64,000 nt of DNA, from assembly GCA_913064725.1 (NCBI GenBank), contig CAJYAI010000005.1, positions 1 to 64,000 on the forward strand. Direction: 5' to 3'. The stretch is from an uncultured Alteromonadaceae bacterium (GTDB lineage: Bacteria; Pseudomonadota; Gammaproteobacteria; Pseudomonadales; Halieaceae). A model generated the notes under the pieces. That model saw only the letters and a list, made by a program, of their open reading frames with translations. It searched no databases and had not been told where the DNA came from. The number at the start of each line of letters is the position of its first letter. Position 1 is the first letter of the stretch. Shown in pieces: positions 1-9,310 of this stretch. The translations under genes were made by a program, and so were the position numbers.

Positions 1-505
1 CGACCAACCAGCCGTAGGTCAGTGCATGATAGCCCTGCGTCGAGCCCGGCTCTCGAAACGGCTTCTGAGCCGCCAAAGCCTGAGTCCAAGCCTCCCAGTC
101 TCGATAGTCAAGGTTAGGGACGCCGCCCTGAAAACCATGCATAGCCGCTCGGTGGCATAGAAAATCACTCACCTTGGTTTTTTCTTTGCCATGACATGCA
201 TACTCAGGCCAGTGATCGCCAACGAGGTCATCCAAGCTTAGCTTTCCCTGCTCAACGAGTTGCAATAGGCAGGTCGCGGTAACTGCTTTTGTCGTCGAGA
301 AGACGTTCACCAGCGTGTCCTCACGCCACGGCTGTGTTTTCGCTCGATCTTTGTGACCACCCCATAGGTTGACCACCATTTGGCCTTGGTGCTCAACGGC
401 TATAGACGCGCCGGTTTCAAAACCACTATCAAGTGCTTGACTGAACTGTGTCTCTACATCCGCAAAACGGGGATCGCAAAAACCAGAAACGAGGTTGCTA
501 CGCAT
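1..505 (-). CDS. Serine hydrolase, beta-lactamase/class C esterase family (partial)
   Basis: The reading frame was translated by eye because it is absent from the ORF track. It begins at ATG 505-503 (MRSNLVSGF...) after an AAGGA motif 8 bases upstream, and runs off the left edge, so only about the first 168 residues are present. The segment NVFSTTKAV carries the Ser-x-x-Lys nucleophile motif of penicillin-binding-protein-like hydrolases. Further on, GYHALTYGW fits the conserved tyrosine region of the EstB/LACTB-type esterases. No signal peptide is apparent, so it is probably cytoplasmic. It lies 34 bases downstream of the crotonase and may be its co-transcribed neighbour. Substrate unknown; an esterase acting on small acyl esters is the family's usual role. 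Confidence 0.8.
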   Translation of the reverse strand, partial: MRSNLVSGFCDPRFADVETQFSQALDSGFETGASIAVEHQGQMVVNLWGGHKDRAKTQPWREDTLVNVFSTTKAVTATCLLQLVEQGKLSLDDLVGDHWPEYACHGKEKTKVSDFLCHRAAMHGFQGGVPNLDYRDWEAWTQALAAQKPFREPGSTQGYHALTYGWLV

Positions 506-539
506 AAGGTACTTCCTTTGTTGGAGGCTTAACGGCGCT

Positions 540-1331
540 TTAATGTCCCGTTGTTTTGGCTGGACGTTTTTCAATGAACGCCGACAGGCTCTCTCTAAAA
601 TCATCACTTCGTGCGGCAAGCACCCATTGATCGTGATCCATGTGCATGGTGGCCTCACTGAGTGCAAGCGCATATTGGTTAGCACTGCGTTTAATCATTT
701 GCACCGCTACGGGTGGTAGGTCAGCGTATTGTCTAGCCCACCGCATAGCAGTATTTTCAAGTTCTTCACTGGTACATACCTCGTCAATCAAACCCCAGTC
801 TTCCAATCGCTGGATCGTCATAAGGTCACCGGACATCGCCAGTTGCTTTGCGCGAGATAAGCCAACCAGCTCAATGAATAAAGGCAGAGCGTTCCACATC
901 AAATTCATACCCACCTTGACCTCGCCAAGACCGAGTCGAGCGTCACTGGTGGCGATGCGAAAATCGCAGGCAGCCGCGATACAAGCACCGCCACCCATGG
1001 CGACCCCGCGCAGGGCGCATATCGTCGGTTGGTGAATATCCTTAATCGCCGTCAGCAGTTTTTGCCCTAATTCTGCGTCGCGCCGTGCTCGTAACAGTGA
1101 GCCGTCAGACTTCATCCCGGACACTTCTTTCAAATCCGCACCGACAGAAAAATCAGGCCCCACTGCAGTTATAACCACAGCGCGCACATCCTCTCGGTCT
1201 GAGATCGCAACCGCTGCATCCCGCAGCTGGCTCATTGCGGCCCGGTTCAGGGCGTTTCTGGCATCGCCGCGATCGATTGTTATCGTTGCAATATCCTCTG
1301 TAACAAGGACTTTAATAGCGTCATCTGTCAT
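540..1331 (-). CDS. Enoyl-CoA hydratase/isomerase (crotonase) family protein
   Basis: The 263-residue length is normal for the family. The oxyanion-hole segments are visible as SVGADLKEV (about residues 62-70) and ALRGVAMGGGACIA (about 108-121). Of the two catalytic glutamates of classical hydratases, the first position is replaced in GGGACIA, while the second is kept in LGLGEVKVG. This suggests an isomerase, a specialised hydratase or another crotonase reaction rather than the standard short-chain hydratase. It follows the glycosyltransferase-like gene after about 100 bases and precedes the serine hydrolase. Its position downstream of an acyl-CoA carboxylase set suggests CoA-thioester catabolism, but the exact substrate cannot be read from the sequence. 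Confidence 0.87.
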   Translation of the reverse strand: MTDDAIKVLVTEDIATITIDRGDARNALNRAAMSQLRDAAVAISDREDVRAVVITAVGPDFSVGADLKEVSGMKSDGSLLRARRDAELGQKLLTAIKDIHQPTICALRGVAMGGGACIAAACDFRIATSDARLGLGEVKVGMNLMWNALPLFIELVGLSRAKQLAMSGDLMTIQRLEDWGLIDEVCTSEELENTAMRWARQYADLPPVAVQMIKRSANQYALALSEATMHMDHDQWVLAARSDDFRESLSAFIEKRPAKTTGH

Positions 1332-1433
1332 CAGCGAAACCGCCCTTTTTTCTCACCCGGACCGCCCACTATGACAGATAGCCTTTGTCAGCGCAGGCTT
1401 TGCCCGGCGAACGCCGCAACACCGGAATGACGT

Positions 1434-2159
1434 TCAAAACTGAGCGCCTATTATCCTGCGAAGCTCGTGCACATCAATCGCCTTGTCCACTAACAAGCTC
1501 GCGCAGAGATTGACGAGTTTAGGCGGTGACTTTATGCGACGTCTGAACACATCAACCACCTGACTATCGGCTCGCAAGAGTGCATCCAGTAATACTGGAC
1601 TGACAGCACCCGCCGAAGGCTCAAGATCGAAGTCAACAATACTGTGCAAGGCCTTTAGCAACTTGGGACCGACCATCTGCGGGGCAATATGTGCTGGATC
1701 CGCTCTTCGAATAATGGACTCTGTGGCGTAACGCAGGAAGTCGAGCACGGGTGAGGTTTGTGAAAAAAACATAAACGCGTTGTGGGGCTGCCGGCGCACC
1801 TCGAGGCGACCTGTCTTGTCGTATTGAAGCCAGCATTCCTCGCCAAAACAGGTATGTGGAGTCAACGATGGGCGCCACTGTTGATCCAGCAGCAATGTAT
1901 CCGCATCACACCACAAAACGCGATCGACACCCTCCTCAAGCGCCGCCTTCAGATGAAGCAAACGCGCTAGATCCGCCAGTATGGGCCCCCGCCCTGCTAC
2001 CTTTTGCCGATACCAATGAGGCAAGATCTCAAAAAAGTGATCATCAAGAAATCGATACTCAAACTGGTTGGTCGCGGCCCACGCCTCAACGCTGTACAGA
2101 CAATCATCTATCCATAAGGGGCGATCATCAGACGCTGACTGTACGACCCGTACTTTCAA
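1434..2159 (-). CDS. Glycosyltransferase-like (GT-A type) protein of unknown substrate
   Basis: This is a 241-residue protein. The segment LADLARLLHLKAALEEG followed by RVLWCDADTLLL resembles the DxD region of GT-A sugar transferases (GT32/GT8-like), where the acidic pair binds a metal and nucleotide sugar. I recognise no more specific family. The start is taken as TTG at 2159-2157 (giving MKVRVVQS), 6 bases after the upstream stop; no ATG or GTG occurs in frame near the N-terminus and there is no clear Shine-Dalgarno sequence, so translation may be coupled. No signal peptide or membrane segment is visible. A sugar transferase within an acyl-CoA catabolic gene set is unexpected. Function is inferred only from the DxD context. 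Confidence 0.6.
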   Translation of the reverse strand: MKVRVVQSASDDRPLWIDDCLYSVEAWAATNQFEYRFLDDHFFEILPHWYRQKVAGRGPILADLARLLHLKAALEEGVDRVLWCDADTLLLDQQWRPSLTPHTCFGEECWLQYDKTGRLEVRRQPHNAFMFFSQTSPVLDFLRYATESIIRRADPAHIAPQMVGPKLLKALHSIVDFDLEPSAGAVSPVLLDALLRADSQVVDVFRRRIKSPPKLVNLCASLLVDKAIDVHELRRIIGAQF

Positions 2160-2165
2160 GAATAA

Positions 2166-2963
2166 TCAGACCGCTTTGAAGCGAGAACCTTGCTCTGGCG
2201 GTGGATTGGCGCCACCGGCGAAACATTGTGCTTTCGACATCCAACTCGCAGCGCCGTCCCCGACGACGTTCAGCTCGGTATCCGCCACATTGCGGGTCTG
2301 GGTAACCACACGAGCAAAGTCGACTGCAGCGCCTTGGATGCAGTTATCCGCTTGCGACTCACCGTAAGTCCAGATATCACCGCTGGGCGATAACAATTCG
2401 AGGTAAGGCATAAGTTCGGGTGGTGTTTCACCCCGCACAGCAAAGGTCCAACCAAAGGTGTTAACACCCAGCACCACAATATTTCGAATACGATCATTCT
2501 CCTGACGCTCTATACCCAGAACGTCAAAGACCTCTTGCCCGTGGGCCCAAGTCTCCATTTGACGTGCTGAGATGGCAGAGCGCGCACTCATACTAGGGCC
2601 CGCCCACGGCACTCTCGAACTCGGATCGAGTGCCGAATACGCAGAGGCGGCATCGTCGACCAGTGCAGCCCATGCATCGCGCAATGCAGGGCCACTAAGT
2701 CCCTGCAAATAGTCCCTCTCAAACTCGGGAAGCGTTCCACCTCGACTCATATGCTCGCCAACACCTGCGAAGAATTCAGCAAAGGCGGTCTCGCCCCCTG
2801 TCGCAACCAGTACGGCTTTATTCCAGAAGTGGAGATGGCGAATCACGTCATTAATCGTCCATGACTTAAATTGCGTCACCTGCTCAAAGCCGACGTCATC
2901 CAAATCGGCGATAAGGGCGAGTAAGGTCAGGCTCTCCTCTCGGAAGTCAGTTGCTTGCTGCAT
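2166..2963 (-). CDS. TIGR03084-type metal-binding (DinB/maleylpyruvate-isomerase fold) protein
   Basis: The 265-residue protein resembles the TIGR03084 family, related to the mycothiol-dependent maleylpyruvate isomerase N-terminal/DinB four-helix fold. Likely metal-ligand histidines lie in VIRHLHFWNKA (near residue 38) and METWAHGQEVFD (near residue 140). I chose the ATG at 2963 (MQQATDF) over the longer ORF from 3005 because GGAG lies about 9 bases upstream and homologues start here. The gene follows the biotin carboxylase gene by 99 bases, and members of this family are often found beside AtuA-like and acyl-CoA carboxylase genes. The reaction is unknown; a thiol- or metal-dependent role in the same catabolic route is an inference. 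Confidence 0.75.
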   Translation of the reverse strand: MQQATDFREESLTLLALIADLDDVGFEQVTQFKSWTINDVIRHLHFWNKAVLVATGGETAFAEFFAGVGEHMSRGGTLPEFERDYLQGLSGPALRDAWAALVDDAASAYSALDPSSRVPWAGPSMSARSAISARQMETWAHGQEVFDVLGIERQENDRIRNIVVLGVNTFGWTFAVRGETPPELMPYLELLSPSGDIWTYGESQADNCIQGAAVDFARVVTQTRNVADTELNVVGDGAASWMSKAQCFAGGANPPPEQGSRFKAV

Positions 2964-3062
2964 TGTCTGTTGCTCCGTTTTCGGACGGCTCGCTGCGCGC
3001 GGCATTACGAGACAGTCTTTTTCGTTTTTCTATTGCGATCGGTGACTAACGCCGCCCTCCCG

Positions 3063-5051
3063 TTACTCATCGAGCTCCAACATCATAATGACGTCTCCAG
3101 CACCAATCTGCTTGCCTGCACTAGCGGCAACCTCCACAACACAACCGTCACCCGGTGCAATAATTTCATGTTGCATCTTCATTGCCTCCAATACGGCTAT
3201 TCGCTGTCCTTTTTGGACAGCCTCCCCCGCCGCGACATCGATAGACAGCAGCTGTCCGTGCATGGGGGCGGTAATGGTGCCACCGCCTGCTGCGTCCTGT
3301 GCCTCTGGTGGAATACGGGTACTGTCAGCTAGCATCATCGACAGATTGTCTGATGATAGATACAGGGTCGCGGGTGCCTCGTCATGGTAATGATAACGGT
3401 GCGCTAAGCCGTCAATCTCAGTAATCACATGGCTGTCACCCATGTCGGTAATGCGCACATGATGTGTCTGATCGTTTACCGTAACCTCGTACTCACCAAC
3501 GCTCAGTGGTACCAGAGACACATCATATGTTTGCTCTCCCAGATCATAGCGACGCGTATCGGTAACACGTCCCATGGAGACCCAATCAAGTAACTCTTCG
3601 TTCACAGATGCGGACTGGCTGTGGTGGTGTTCCATGGCAAGCACATGCTGAGTTGCCGCTGCCACTGCGAGATCGGAACTTGACACTCCTGGCGGCAAAA
3701 ATGCATCACCAAAATTATCGTCAATAAAAGCAGTGGTCGCCGCGCCGTGAATAAAATCCGGCCTATCCAGCACGTCGAGCAGAAAATCACGATTGTTAAG
3801 CGGCCCAAAGAGTGCTGTATCGCGCAGTGCACTGCGCATCTTCAGTCGAGCATCTTCGCGGGTTTCACCGTAGGTAATGAGTTTGGCGACCATCGCATCG
3901 TAAAACGGCGTAACCTCGTCGCCGGTTTCAACGCCAGAATCAATCCGAACACCCTCACCTTCAGGCGTAGCAAAAAGCTTGATGGGCCCTGTGCTAGGCA
4001 GAAAGCCAGCCGATGGATCCTCTGCATACAGGCGAACTTCAATAGCGTGACCAAACAGATCTATATCGGCCTGCTCCGCTGGAAGATCTTCACCACGAGC
4101 CACCCTAATCTGCCATTCCACTAAATCGTAACCCGTCACCATCTCGGTAACCGGATGCTCAACCTGAAGGCGCGTATTCATCTCTAGGAAATAAAATTCA
4201 CCCGCCTCATCCAGTAGAAATTCCACGGTCCCAGCGCCGACATAACCGACTGCCTTTGCCGCTTCGACGGCGGCAGTACCCATCGCCTCGCGCAACTGAC
4301 TTGTCATTACAGGACAGGGTGACTCCTCCACTACTTTTTGGTGTCGGCGCTGAATGGAGCAGTCACGCTCGCCTAGGTAAACCGTATTGCCCGCTTTGTC
4401 AGCAAATACCTGAATCTCGACATGACGCGGACGAACGACAGCTTTTTCGATAATTAACTCGCTTGAGCCAAATGCGTTTTGTGCCTCGGACTGCGCAAGG
4501 CCTATTGCAGACTCAAGTTCGGACGCCTCATGAACTAAGCGCATGCCACGTCCGCCGCCACCTGCAGCAGCTTTGACCATAACGGGCAGACCTACACTCT
4601 TCGCCTCAGCAACCAATGTAACCAGAGACTGATCATCGCCTTGGTAACCCGGCACACAGGGAACGCCAGCTTCGATCATTGCTCTCTTTGCGCGCGCCTT
4701 GTCGCCCATGACCTCAATCGCACCATTAGGCGGCCCAATGAACTCAATACCGTGTGCCTCACAGGCAGAAGCAAAGACCTGGTTCTCGGATAGAAATCCG
4801 TACCCGGGGTGAATACAGTCGGCACCCGTGCGCTGAGCTGCATCCAAAATGGCCTCGATGCCTAAGTACGACTCGGCAACGGCCGCAGGGCCAATACAAA
4901 CCGACTGATCCGCCTCACGGACATGTTGTGCGTTGGCATCGGCCTCCGAGTACACCGCCACCGTTTTCATGCCCATGGCTTTGGCTGTGCGCATCACCCG
5001 AACGGCAATCTCACCCCGGTTAGCCACTAACATGGTTGTGAGTGCTTTCAT
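3063..5051 (-). CDS. Acyl-CoA carboxylase biotin-carboxylase subunit (AtuF/LiuD-like)
   Basis: The order is biotin carboxylase N-domain (TMLVANRGEIAVRV at the start), ATP-grasp (KAAAGGGGRGMR, about residues 155-170), C-domain (EMNTRLQVEHPVTE) and a C-terminal biotinyl domain with EAMKM, placing the biotinylated lysine near residue 625 of 662. It should carboxylate biotin with ATP and bicarbonate and pair with the carboxyltransferase gene two genes upstream. I start it at ATG 5051 (MKALTT), which overlaps the preceding stop as ATGA and has GGAG upstream; the ORF-track start seven residues earlier is less likely. Methylcrotonyl-CoA, geranyl-CoA and propionyl-CoA carboxylases share this layout. 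The AtuA-like neighbour favours a geranyl-CoA-type or related branched substrate. Confidence 0.92.
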   Translation of the reverse strand: MKALTTMLVANRGEIAVRVMRTAKAMGMKTVAVYSEADANAQHVREADQSVCIGPAAVAESYLGIEAILDAAQRTGADCIHPGYGFLSENQVFASACEAHGIEFIGPPNGAIEVMGDKARAKRAMIEAGVPCVPGYQGDDQSLVTLVAEAKSVGLPVMVKAAAGGGGRGMRLVHEASELESAIGLAQSEAQNAFGSSELIIEKAVVRPRHVEIQVFADKAGNTVYLGERDCSIQRRHQKVVEESPCPVMTSQLREAMGTAAVEAAKAVGYVGAGTVEFLLDEAGEFYFLEMNTRLQVEHPVTEMVTGYDLVEWQIRVARGEDLPAEQADIDLFGHAIEVRLYAEDPSAGFLPSTGPIKLFATPEGEGVRIDSGVETGDEVTPFYDAMVAKLITYGETREDARLKMRSALRDTALFGPLNNRDFLLDVLDRPDFIHGAATTAFIDDNFGDAFLPPGVSSSDLAVAAATQHVLAMEHHHSQSASVNEELLDWVSMGRVTDTRRYDLGEQTYDVSLVPLSVGEYEVTVNDQTHHVRITDMGDSHVITEIDGLAHRYHYHDEAPATLYLSSDNLSMMLADSTRIPPEAQDAAGGGTITAPMHGQLLSIDVAAGEAVQKGQRIAVLEAMKMQHEIIAPGDGCVVEVAASAGKQIGAGDVIMMLELDE

Positions 5052-5857
5052 GACTCCATCTCCGTATGCCAAGTGGGTTTACGTTTTTCGACAAACGAAG
5101 CCACCCCCTCTTTCCCCTCGTCACCCTGCAGACAATCACTGAAATTGGTCGCGGCAAACTCTACTTTGTCTTCATCAGGCGTTTGCGGCATGCCAATGAT
5201 TAATGCTTTACAGGCTGCTACCGCTCCCGGCGCGCACTCAAGTACATCTTGCTTCACGCGTTTTTCTATCTGTTCCAGTTCGGTGGTGTCCGTTGCCACG
5301 AAATCCAGAACACCGAGCCTACCGGCTTCCTCACCCTTAAATCGGGCGGCCGTCAACATGAGTCGGCGTCCGGTCGAATACCCGCATTTCTGAAGCACGT
5401 AGCGCGCAATTTGTGCCGGTGTGATGCCAATACGAGTCTCGGAAAATCCAAATTTTGCATCATGCATGCCCACTGTTACATCACAGCAGCAGGCCACACC
5501 GAGACCACCGGCCATGGCAGCACCCTCAATGACAGCGACCGTCACCTGAGGCAGCGCATTTAATTCGGCTAGAACATGTCCAATTCGGCGACTCATTCGC
5601 ATCGACTCGTCGGTTGCGCCGCTGGCCATGGCGTTAAATCCCTTTAAATCGCCGCCAGCGCAGAAGAAGCCACCTTTGCCACGGATCGTCATGCCACGGA
5701 TATCCCGTTGATCCTTGATGCTCGCGATGACAGTCGCGAGATCATCTACGGCCTCATCCGTTAACGGGTTTCGCCGCTCAGGCTGATTAAACCAAACCGT
5801 CAACCAACCCTGTTCGAAATCGAGCGCCAGTGTTTGTGTCTTGGGGAGTGTCGCCAT
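5048..5857 (-). CDS. Enoyl-CoA hydratase (AtuE/LiuC-like)
   Basis: This 269-residue crotonase has the oxyanion-hole segments GGFFCAGGDLKGF (near residue 63) and IEGAAMAGGLGVA (near 110). FGFSETRIGITPAQIARYV carries the second catalytic glutamate, while the first is not conserved (GGLGVA). Its position between the carboxyltransferase and biotin-carboxylase genes matches AtuE (isohexenylglutaconyl-CoA hydratase) and LiuC (methylglutaconyl-CoA hydratase), which hydrate the product of the carboxylase. It starts one base after the carboxyltransferase stop region and overlaps the next gene by four bases, so the set is clearly one operon. Substrate chain length cannot be told from sequence. Confidence 0.88.
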   Translation of the reverse strand: MATLPKTQTLALDFEQGWLTVWFNQPERRNPLTDEAVDDLATVIASIKDQRDIRGMTIRGKGGFFCAGGDLKGFNAMASGATDESMRMSRRIGHVLAELNALPQVTVAVIEGAAMAGGLGVACCCDVTVGMHDAKFGFSETRIGITPAQIARYVLQKCGYSTGRRLMLTAARFKGEEAGRLGVLDFVATDTTELEQIEKRVKQDVLECAPGAVAACKALIIGMPQTPDEDKVEFAATNFSDCLQGDEGKEGVASFVEKRKPTWHTEMES

Positions 5858-5859
5858 GA

Positions 5860-7482
5860 TTACATCCTCGCCACGCCGAAGGCATTGGCTCGTGTTTCAC
5901 GAGTGCGTGCTTCGAGTACCGTCTCAAGGCAAAACGCCAACACCTTGCGGGTATCACGAGGATCGATAATGCCATGATCGAGGACGCGCCCTGACGTGAA
6001 GAAGGCATCCTCCTGCGCATCAAAATGCGCACGAATCGTTGCCGCCTGCTGCTCAAGAAGATCCTCCGGTACCGGCTGGCCCTTGCGGGCCGCACCCACC
6101 CGAGCGACCTCGGACATCGTATCGGCGGCGCTCTGCCCTGCCATAACACCCGTTCGGGCATTGGGCCAGGCGAACAAAAAGTCGGGCTGATAAGACCAGC
6201 CACACATACCGTAGTTACCAGCACCAAAGCTTGCGCCAATGTAGAGCGAAATTTTTGGCACTCGCGCATTTGATACCGCTTGGATCATTTTCGACCCATG
6301 CTTGATCATGCCGGCCTGTTCGTATTCCGTACCAACCATGTAGCCCGTGGTGTTGTTAAAAAATAGGATAGGCATATCGGCGGCATCGCACAGCTGAATA
6401 AATTGCGCGGCTTTCGTTGCACCATTTGGATCAATCGGCCCGTTGTTGCCGATAAAGCCAAAACTAATCCCTGTTATAGAGGCGTAACCACATACGGTAG
6501 ATACACCATAGCGAGATTTAAATTCTTCGACCGAGGAATCATCGACCAGCCGGGCTAATACCTCGCGGAAGTCATAGGGGATTTTAGGATCCACAGGAAT
6601 AGCGCCAGCCAACTCTTCGGCAGGGAATCGTGGTGGCTCGTAAGGTCTTCTAACCACGGTGGTGACACGCTTATTCCAATCAATGCTTTTCATCACCTCG
6701 CGTGCTTTCAAGATGCCGTGAGCGTCGTCCTCGACCAGATATTCGACTACCCCTGATACGCTTGAGTGCATCTCGGTACCGCCTAGTTCGCGATCGTCTG
6801 CCTCTTCTCCGGTGGCGGCTTTAACCAATGCGGCACCGCCCAAAGCGGCCATTCCATTCTCTTTGACGCCAATGACGTAGTCGGACATCCCGGGCATGTA
6901 CGCGCCACCCGCAGTAGACCCGCCGTGCAGCACTACCATGGTGGGAATGCCAGCTGCGGACAATCGCGCCAGATCCCGAAATACGTTACCGAAGCGTGAC
7001 CACAACTCGACTTTGTACTTCAGCAGGTTAGCGCCAGCAGACTCCACTAAGTGGATAACGGGAAGCTTCTGGCGCATGCACATCTCGAGAATGGAAGTCG
7101 ATACGAAACCGGTCGACTCGGTCGCGGCACCTGCCGAGATGCCCGAATCGTCGACCCATATCATGCACCGCACACCCTCGACGAAACCCACACCGACAAT
7201 GACCGAACCACCGGGCACGCTCGTATCGCGATCCGGATTTTCGACACAGTAGTTGGCCATCGAGTGCATCTGCAAGAATGGCATCCCTGGATCCAACAGA
7301 CGCTCTAAGCGCTCCCGAGGCGACAATTGCCCGCGTGCTCTAAAGGTTTTCAATCGCTTATTGGACGCATCAATGGTGCGCTGCTCGAGTGATCGCCAAT
7401 GCTCGATCAGTTCGAACATGCTGGATCTGTTTTCTTTAAAGCTGTCGCTTGCGGGCTGAACCGTTGACGAAAGCACTGCCAT
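5860..7482 (-). CDS. Acyl-CoA carboxylase carboxyltransferase subunit (AtuC/LiuB-like)
   Basis: This is a 540-residue carboxyltransferase that should move the carboxyl group from biotin to an acyl-CoA. Motifs include SPRERLERLLDPG near residue 45, HGGSTAGGAYMPGMSDY (about 185-200), LGGAALVKAATGEE, and FFNNTTGYMVGTEYEQAGMIKHG with SFGAGNYGMCGW in the C-terminal half, typical of methylcrotonyl/geranyl-CoA carboxylase beta chains. I start at ATG 7482 (MAVLSS) because GGAGG sits 7 bases upstream and the AtuA-like stop is just before it; the ORF-track start 27 residues earlier would lie inside the upstream gene. Geranyl-CoA versus 3-methylcrotonyl-CoA specificity depends on active-site residues that I cannot assign without alignment. 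Confidence 0.92.
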   Translation of the reverse strand: MAVLSSTVQPASDSFKENRSSMFELIEHWRSLEQRTIDASNKRLKTFRARGQLSPRERLERLLDPGMPFLQMHSMANYCVENPDRDTSVPGGSVIVGVGFVEGVRCMIWVDDSGISAGAATESTGFVSTSILEMCMRQKLPVIHLVESAGANLLKYKVELWSRFGNVFRDLARLSAAGIPTMVVLHGGSTAGGAYMPGMSDYVIGVKENGMAALGGAALVKAATGEEADDRELGGTEMHSSVSGVVEYLVEDDAHGILKAREVMKSIDWNKRVTTVVRRPYEPPRFPAEELAGAIPVDPKIPYDFREVLARLVDDSSVEEFKSRYGVSTVCGYASITGISFGFIGNNGPIDPNGATKAAQFIQLCDAADMPILFFNNTTGYMVGTEYEQAGMIKHGSKMIQAVSNARVPKISLYIGASFGAGNYGMCGWSYQPDFLFAWPNARTGVMAGQSAADTMSEVARVGAARKGQPVPEDLLEQQAATIRAHFDAQEDAFFTSGRVLDHGIIDPRDTRKVLAFCLETVLEARTRETRANAFGVARM

Positions 7483-7483
7483 A

Positions 7484-9274
7484 TCAGGCCTCCAAAAGTT
7501 GTTGTGGGATCGCAATGGGTGTGTCGAGTAAGACCTGTGCATACGCTTTTGCCTGAGGATCATTTCTCAGGCTGGCTATACCGCCACCGCCCAATGCGTT
7601 GTGTAATAGAAAATTCAGGGCTGGCAAGCCCGGCATGTAGTAACGGTCAATATCGGGAGATGTCATAAAGTGCGCGAACCGATCGCCGACATAATCGCTT
7701 GTCAGCCTCGCCGCTATCCACGGCAGGTACTCTGGCTTCCGCGCAATAATGCCTATGTTGGCCTTGTCACCCTTATCACCAGAACGTCCCCAGGCCAGTT
7801 GCTCCAAAGGTACCTCGACCAGTTCAGTATTTAAGGCCTTTTGAGCGGGGATAGGTGCCTCAGTAAACGGGGAAATAGCCGACGGGGTCGTCGGTGGCTC
7901 AAAGTCAGTCTGCCCGGCTTGGTCAATCAGTTTGAGGTTGAGCAACGTCTTATCAACCAAAGTCGAAAACAATCGAATAACCGGCGAGGGCTTAGCACGA
8001 GCTCCGGCAAAAAACGCCATGCCGGCAGGCGCACCAAGAGCCACTCCCGATAACTCGCGCAGCAGCAGACCGACAGCCCGCGCATCTTGATGTCTACACG
8101 CAACCTTTAGCGCGACTTCACGGCTTGGAGATGCCGTCGCATGTGCGCCCCAGAAACTCTCTTCGCCGATAATATCGACCGCCACGTCATCAAAATCAGG
8201 GGCGCCCATGGCCAGTAGTTTGGCACGGGTTCGCGCCAGCGCTTCCTCGGCGAAAATACGCGCCTTGTCGGCGGCTCGTCGTCCGACACACCAAAACGTT
8301 GTGCCCGCTCGCCAGCCGTCAGCCCAGGTCATACTTGTCTTGTAAGTGGCGGGAACACCGCGCCCCTTGGCGCCTGACACCTGAACGCGGTTCTCACTAA
8401 CCTCGTTTAGCTGAATCTCCGTGAAATCACAGATGACATCAGGCAGTACGTAGGCGGCTGGATCACCAATCTCGTAGAGCAGTTGCTCGGCAACAGTGCC
8501 GCGATTAACAATGCCTCCCGTCCCGGCGGGCTTGTAAATATCGCAGGAGCCATCCGCCGATACTTCTGCTATCGGATATCCCACTTTGTGCAGCGTGTCG
8601 GCGACGAGCTCCCAGTCGGTGAAGTTGCCCCCTGTCACTTGAGGACCACACTCAATCAAATGTCCGATAGCCGAGCCCGCGGCAAGTTTATCCAAGTCGC
8701 ATGCAGACCAACCAAACTCATGAATACAGGCACCCAGTGTCACTGCACTGTCCACGCAACGTCCTGTGACAACGATATCCGCACCCGCGTCCAACGCGGC
8801 GGCGATAGGAAAAGCACCTATGTACGCGTTGGCGCTAGCAATCTTGTCCAACGCCGGGAAGTCCTCGTTCGAAAACATCTCGGTACTTCCCGTTGCAACC
8901 AAGGTGTCGAGATCTGCCATCAAATCATCGCCAGTAATGACCGTGACATTTAGATTCAAGCCTGCCGCATCGATAACATCACGTAGCGCTTGACCACAGG
9001 CCTCTGGATTGACACCACCCGCATTACTAATGAGTTTTACACCCGAGTCTGCAATGCGCTGAAGATTAGGTTTGACCATCGCCGATACAAAGTCTGTCGC
9101 GTAGCCCAGCGTTGGATCGTTAGCGCGGGCTCGAGCTAAAATAGACATCGTTATTTCCGCGAGATAATCGAACACGATGTAATCCAGATCACCCTCTGAG
9201 AAAAACTGAGACATAGCCATGTCTGTCTCACCCCAGAAGCCGGTCGCACCCCCTATCTTGATTGTCTTGCTCAT
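7484..9274 (-). CDS. AtuA-like acyclic terpene utilisation family protein (DUF1446)
   Basis: The 596-residue protein starts KTIKIGGATGFWGET and contains LISNAGGVNPEACGQAL and VVTGRCVDSAVTLG, characteristic of the AtuA/DUF1446 family. A smaller C-terminal domain follows (about residues 480-596; AWGRSGDKGDKANIGI). In Pseudomonas, AtuA belongs to the citronellol/geraniol degradation cluster but its reaction is not established. It is the first gene of this minus-strand operon, 143 bases from a divergent TetR gene, and ends two bases before the carboxyltransferase start. AtuB, AtuD, AtuG and AtuH counterparts are not present here, so the pathway substrate may differ from that in Pseudomonas. Confidence 0.87.
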   Translation of the reverse strand: MSKTIKIGGATGFWGETDMAMSQFFSEGDLDYIVFDYLAEITMSILARARANDPTLGYATDFVSAMVKPNLQRIADSGVKLISNAGGVNPEACGQALRDVIDAAGLNLNVTVITGDDLMADLDTLVATGSTEMFSNEDFPALDKIASANAYIGAFPIAAALDAGADIVVTGRCVDSAVTLGACIHEFGWSACDLDKLAAGSAIGHLIECGPQVTGGNFTDWELVADTLHKVGYPIAEVSADGSCDIYKPAGTGGIVNRGTVAEQLLYEIGDPAAYVLPDVICDFTEIQLNEVSENRVQVSGAKGRGVPATYKTSMTWADGWRAGTTFWCVGRRAADKARIFAEEALARTRAKLLAMGAPDFDDVAVDIIGEESFWGAHATASPSREVALKVACRHQDARAVGLLLRELSGVALGAPAGMAFFAGARAKPSPVIRLFSTLVDKTLLNLKLIDQAGQTDFEPPTTPSAISPFTEAPIPAQKALNTELVEVPLEQLAWGRSGDKGDKANIGIIARKPEYLPWIAARLTSDYVGDRFAHFMTSPDIDRYYMPGLPALNFLLHNALGGGGIASLRNDPQAKAYAQVLLDTPIAIPQQLLEA

Positions 9275-9310
9275 CGTGTGTGGTGATCTCCCGCGCTAAA
9301 ATGATTGCGA

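Noticed and set aside
1332-1433. Terminator between the glycosyltransferase-like gene and the crotonase
   Set aside because: I looked for a hairpin with a T-run and found only a weak GC-rich short pairing.
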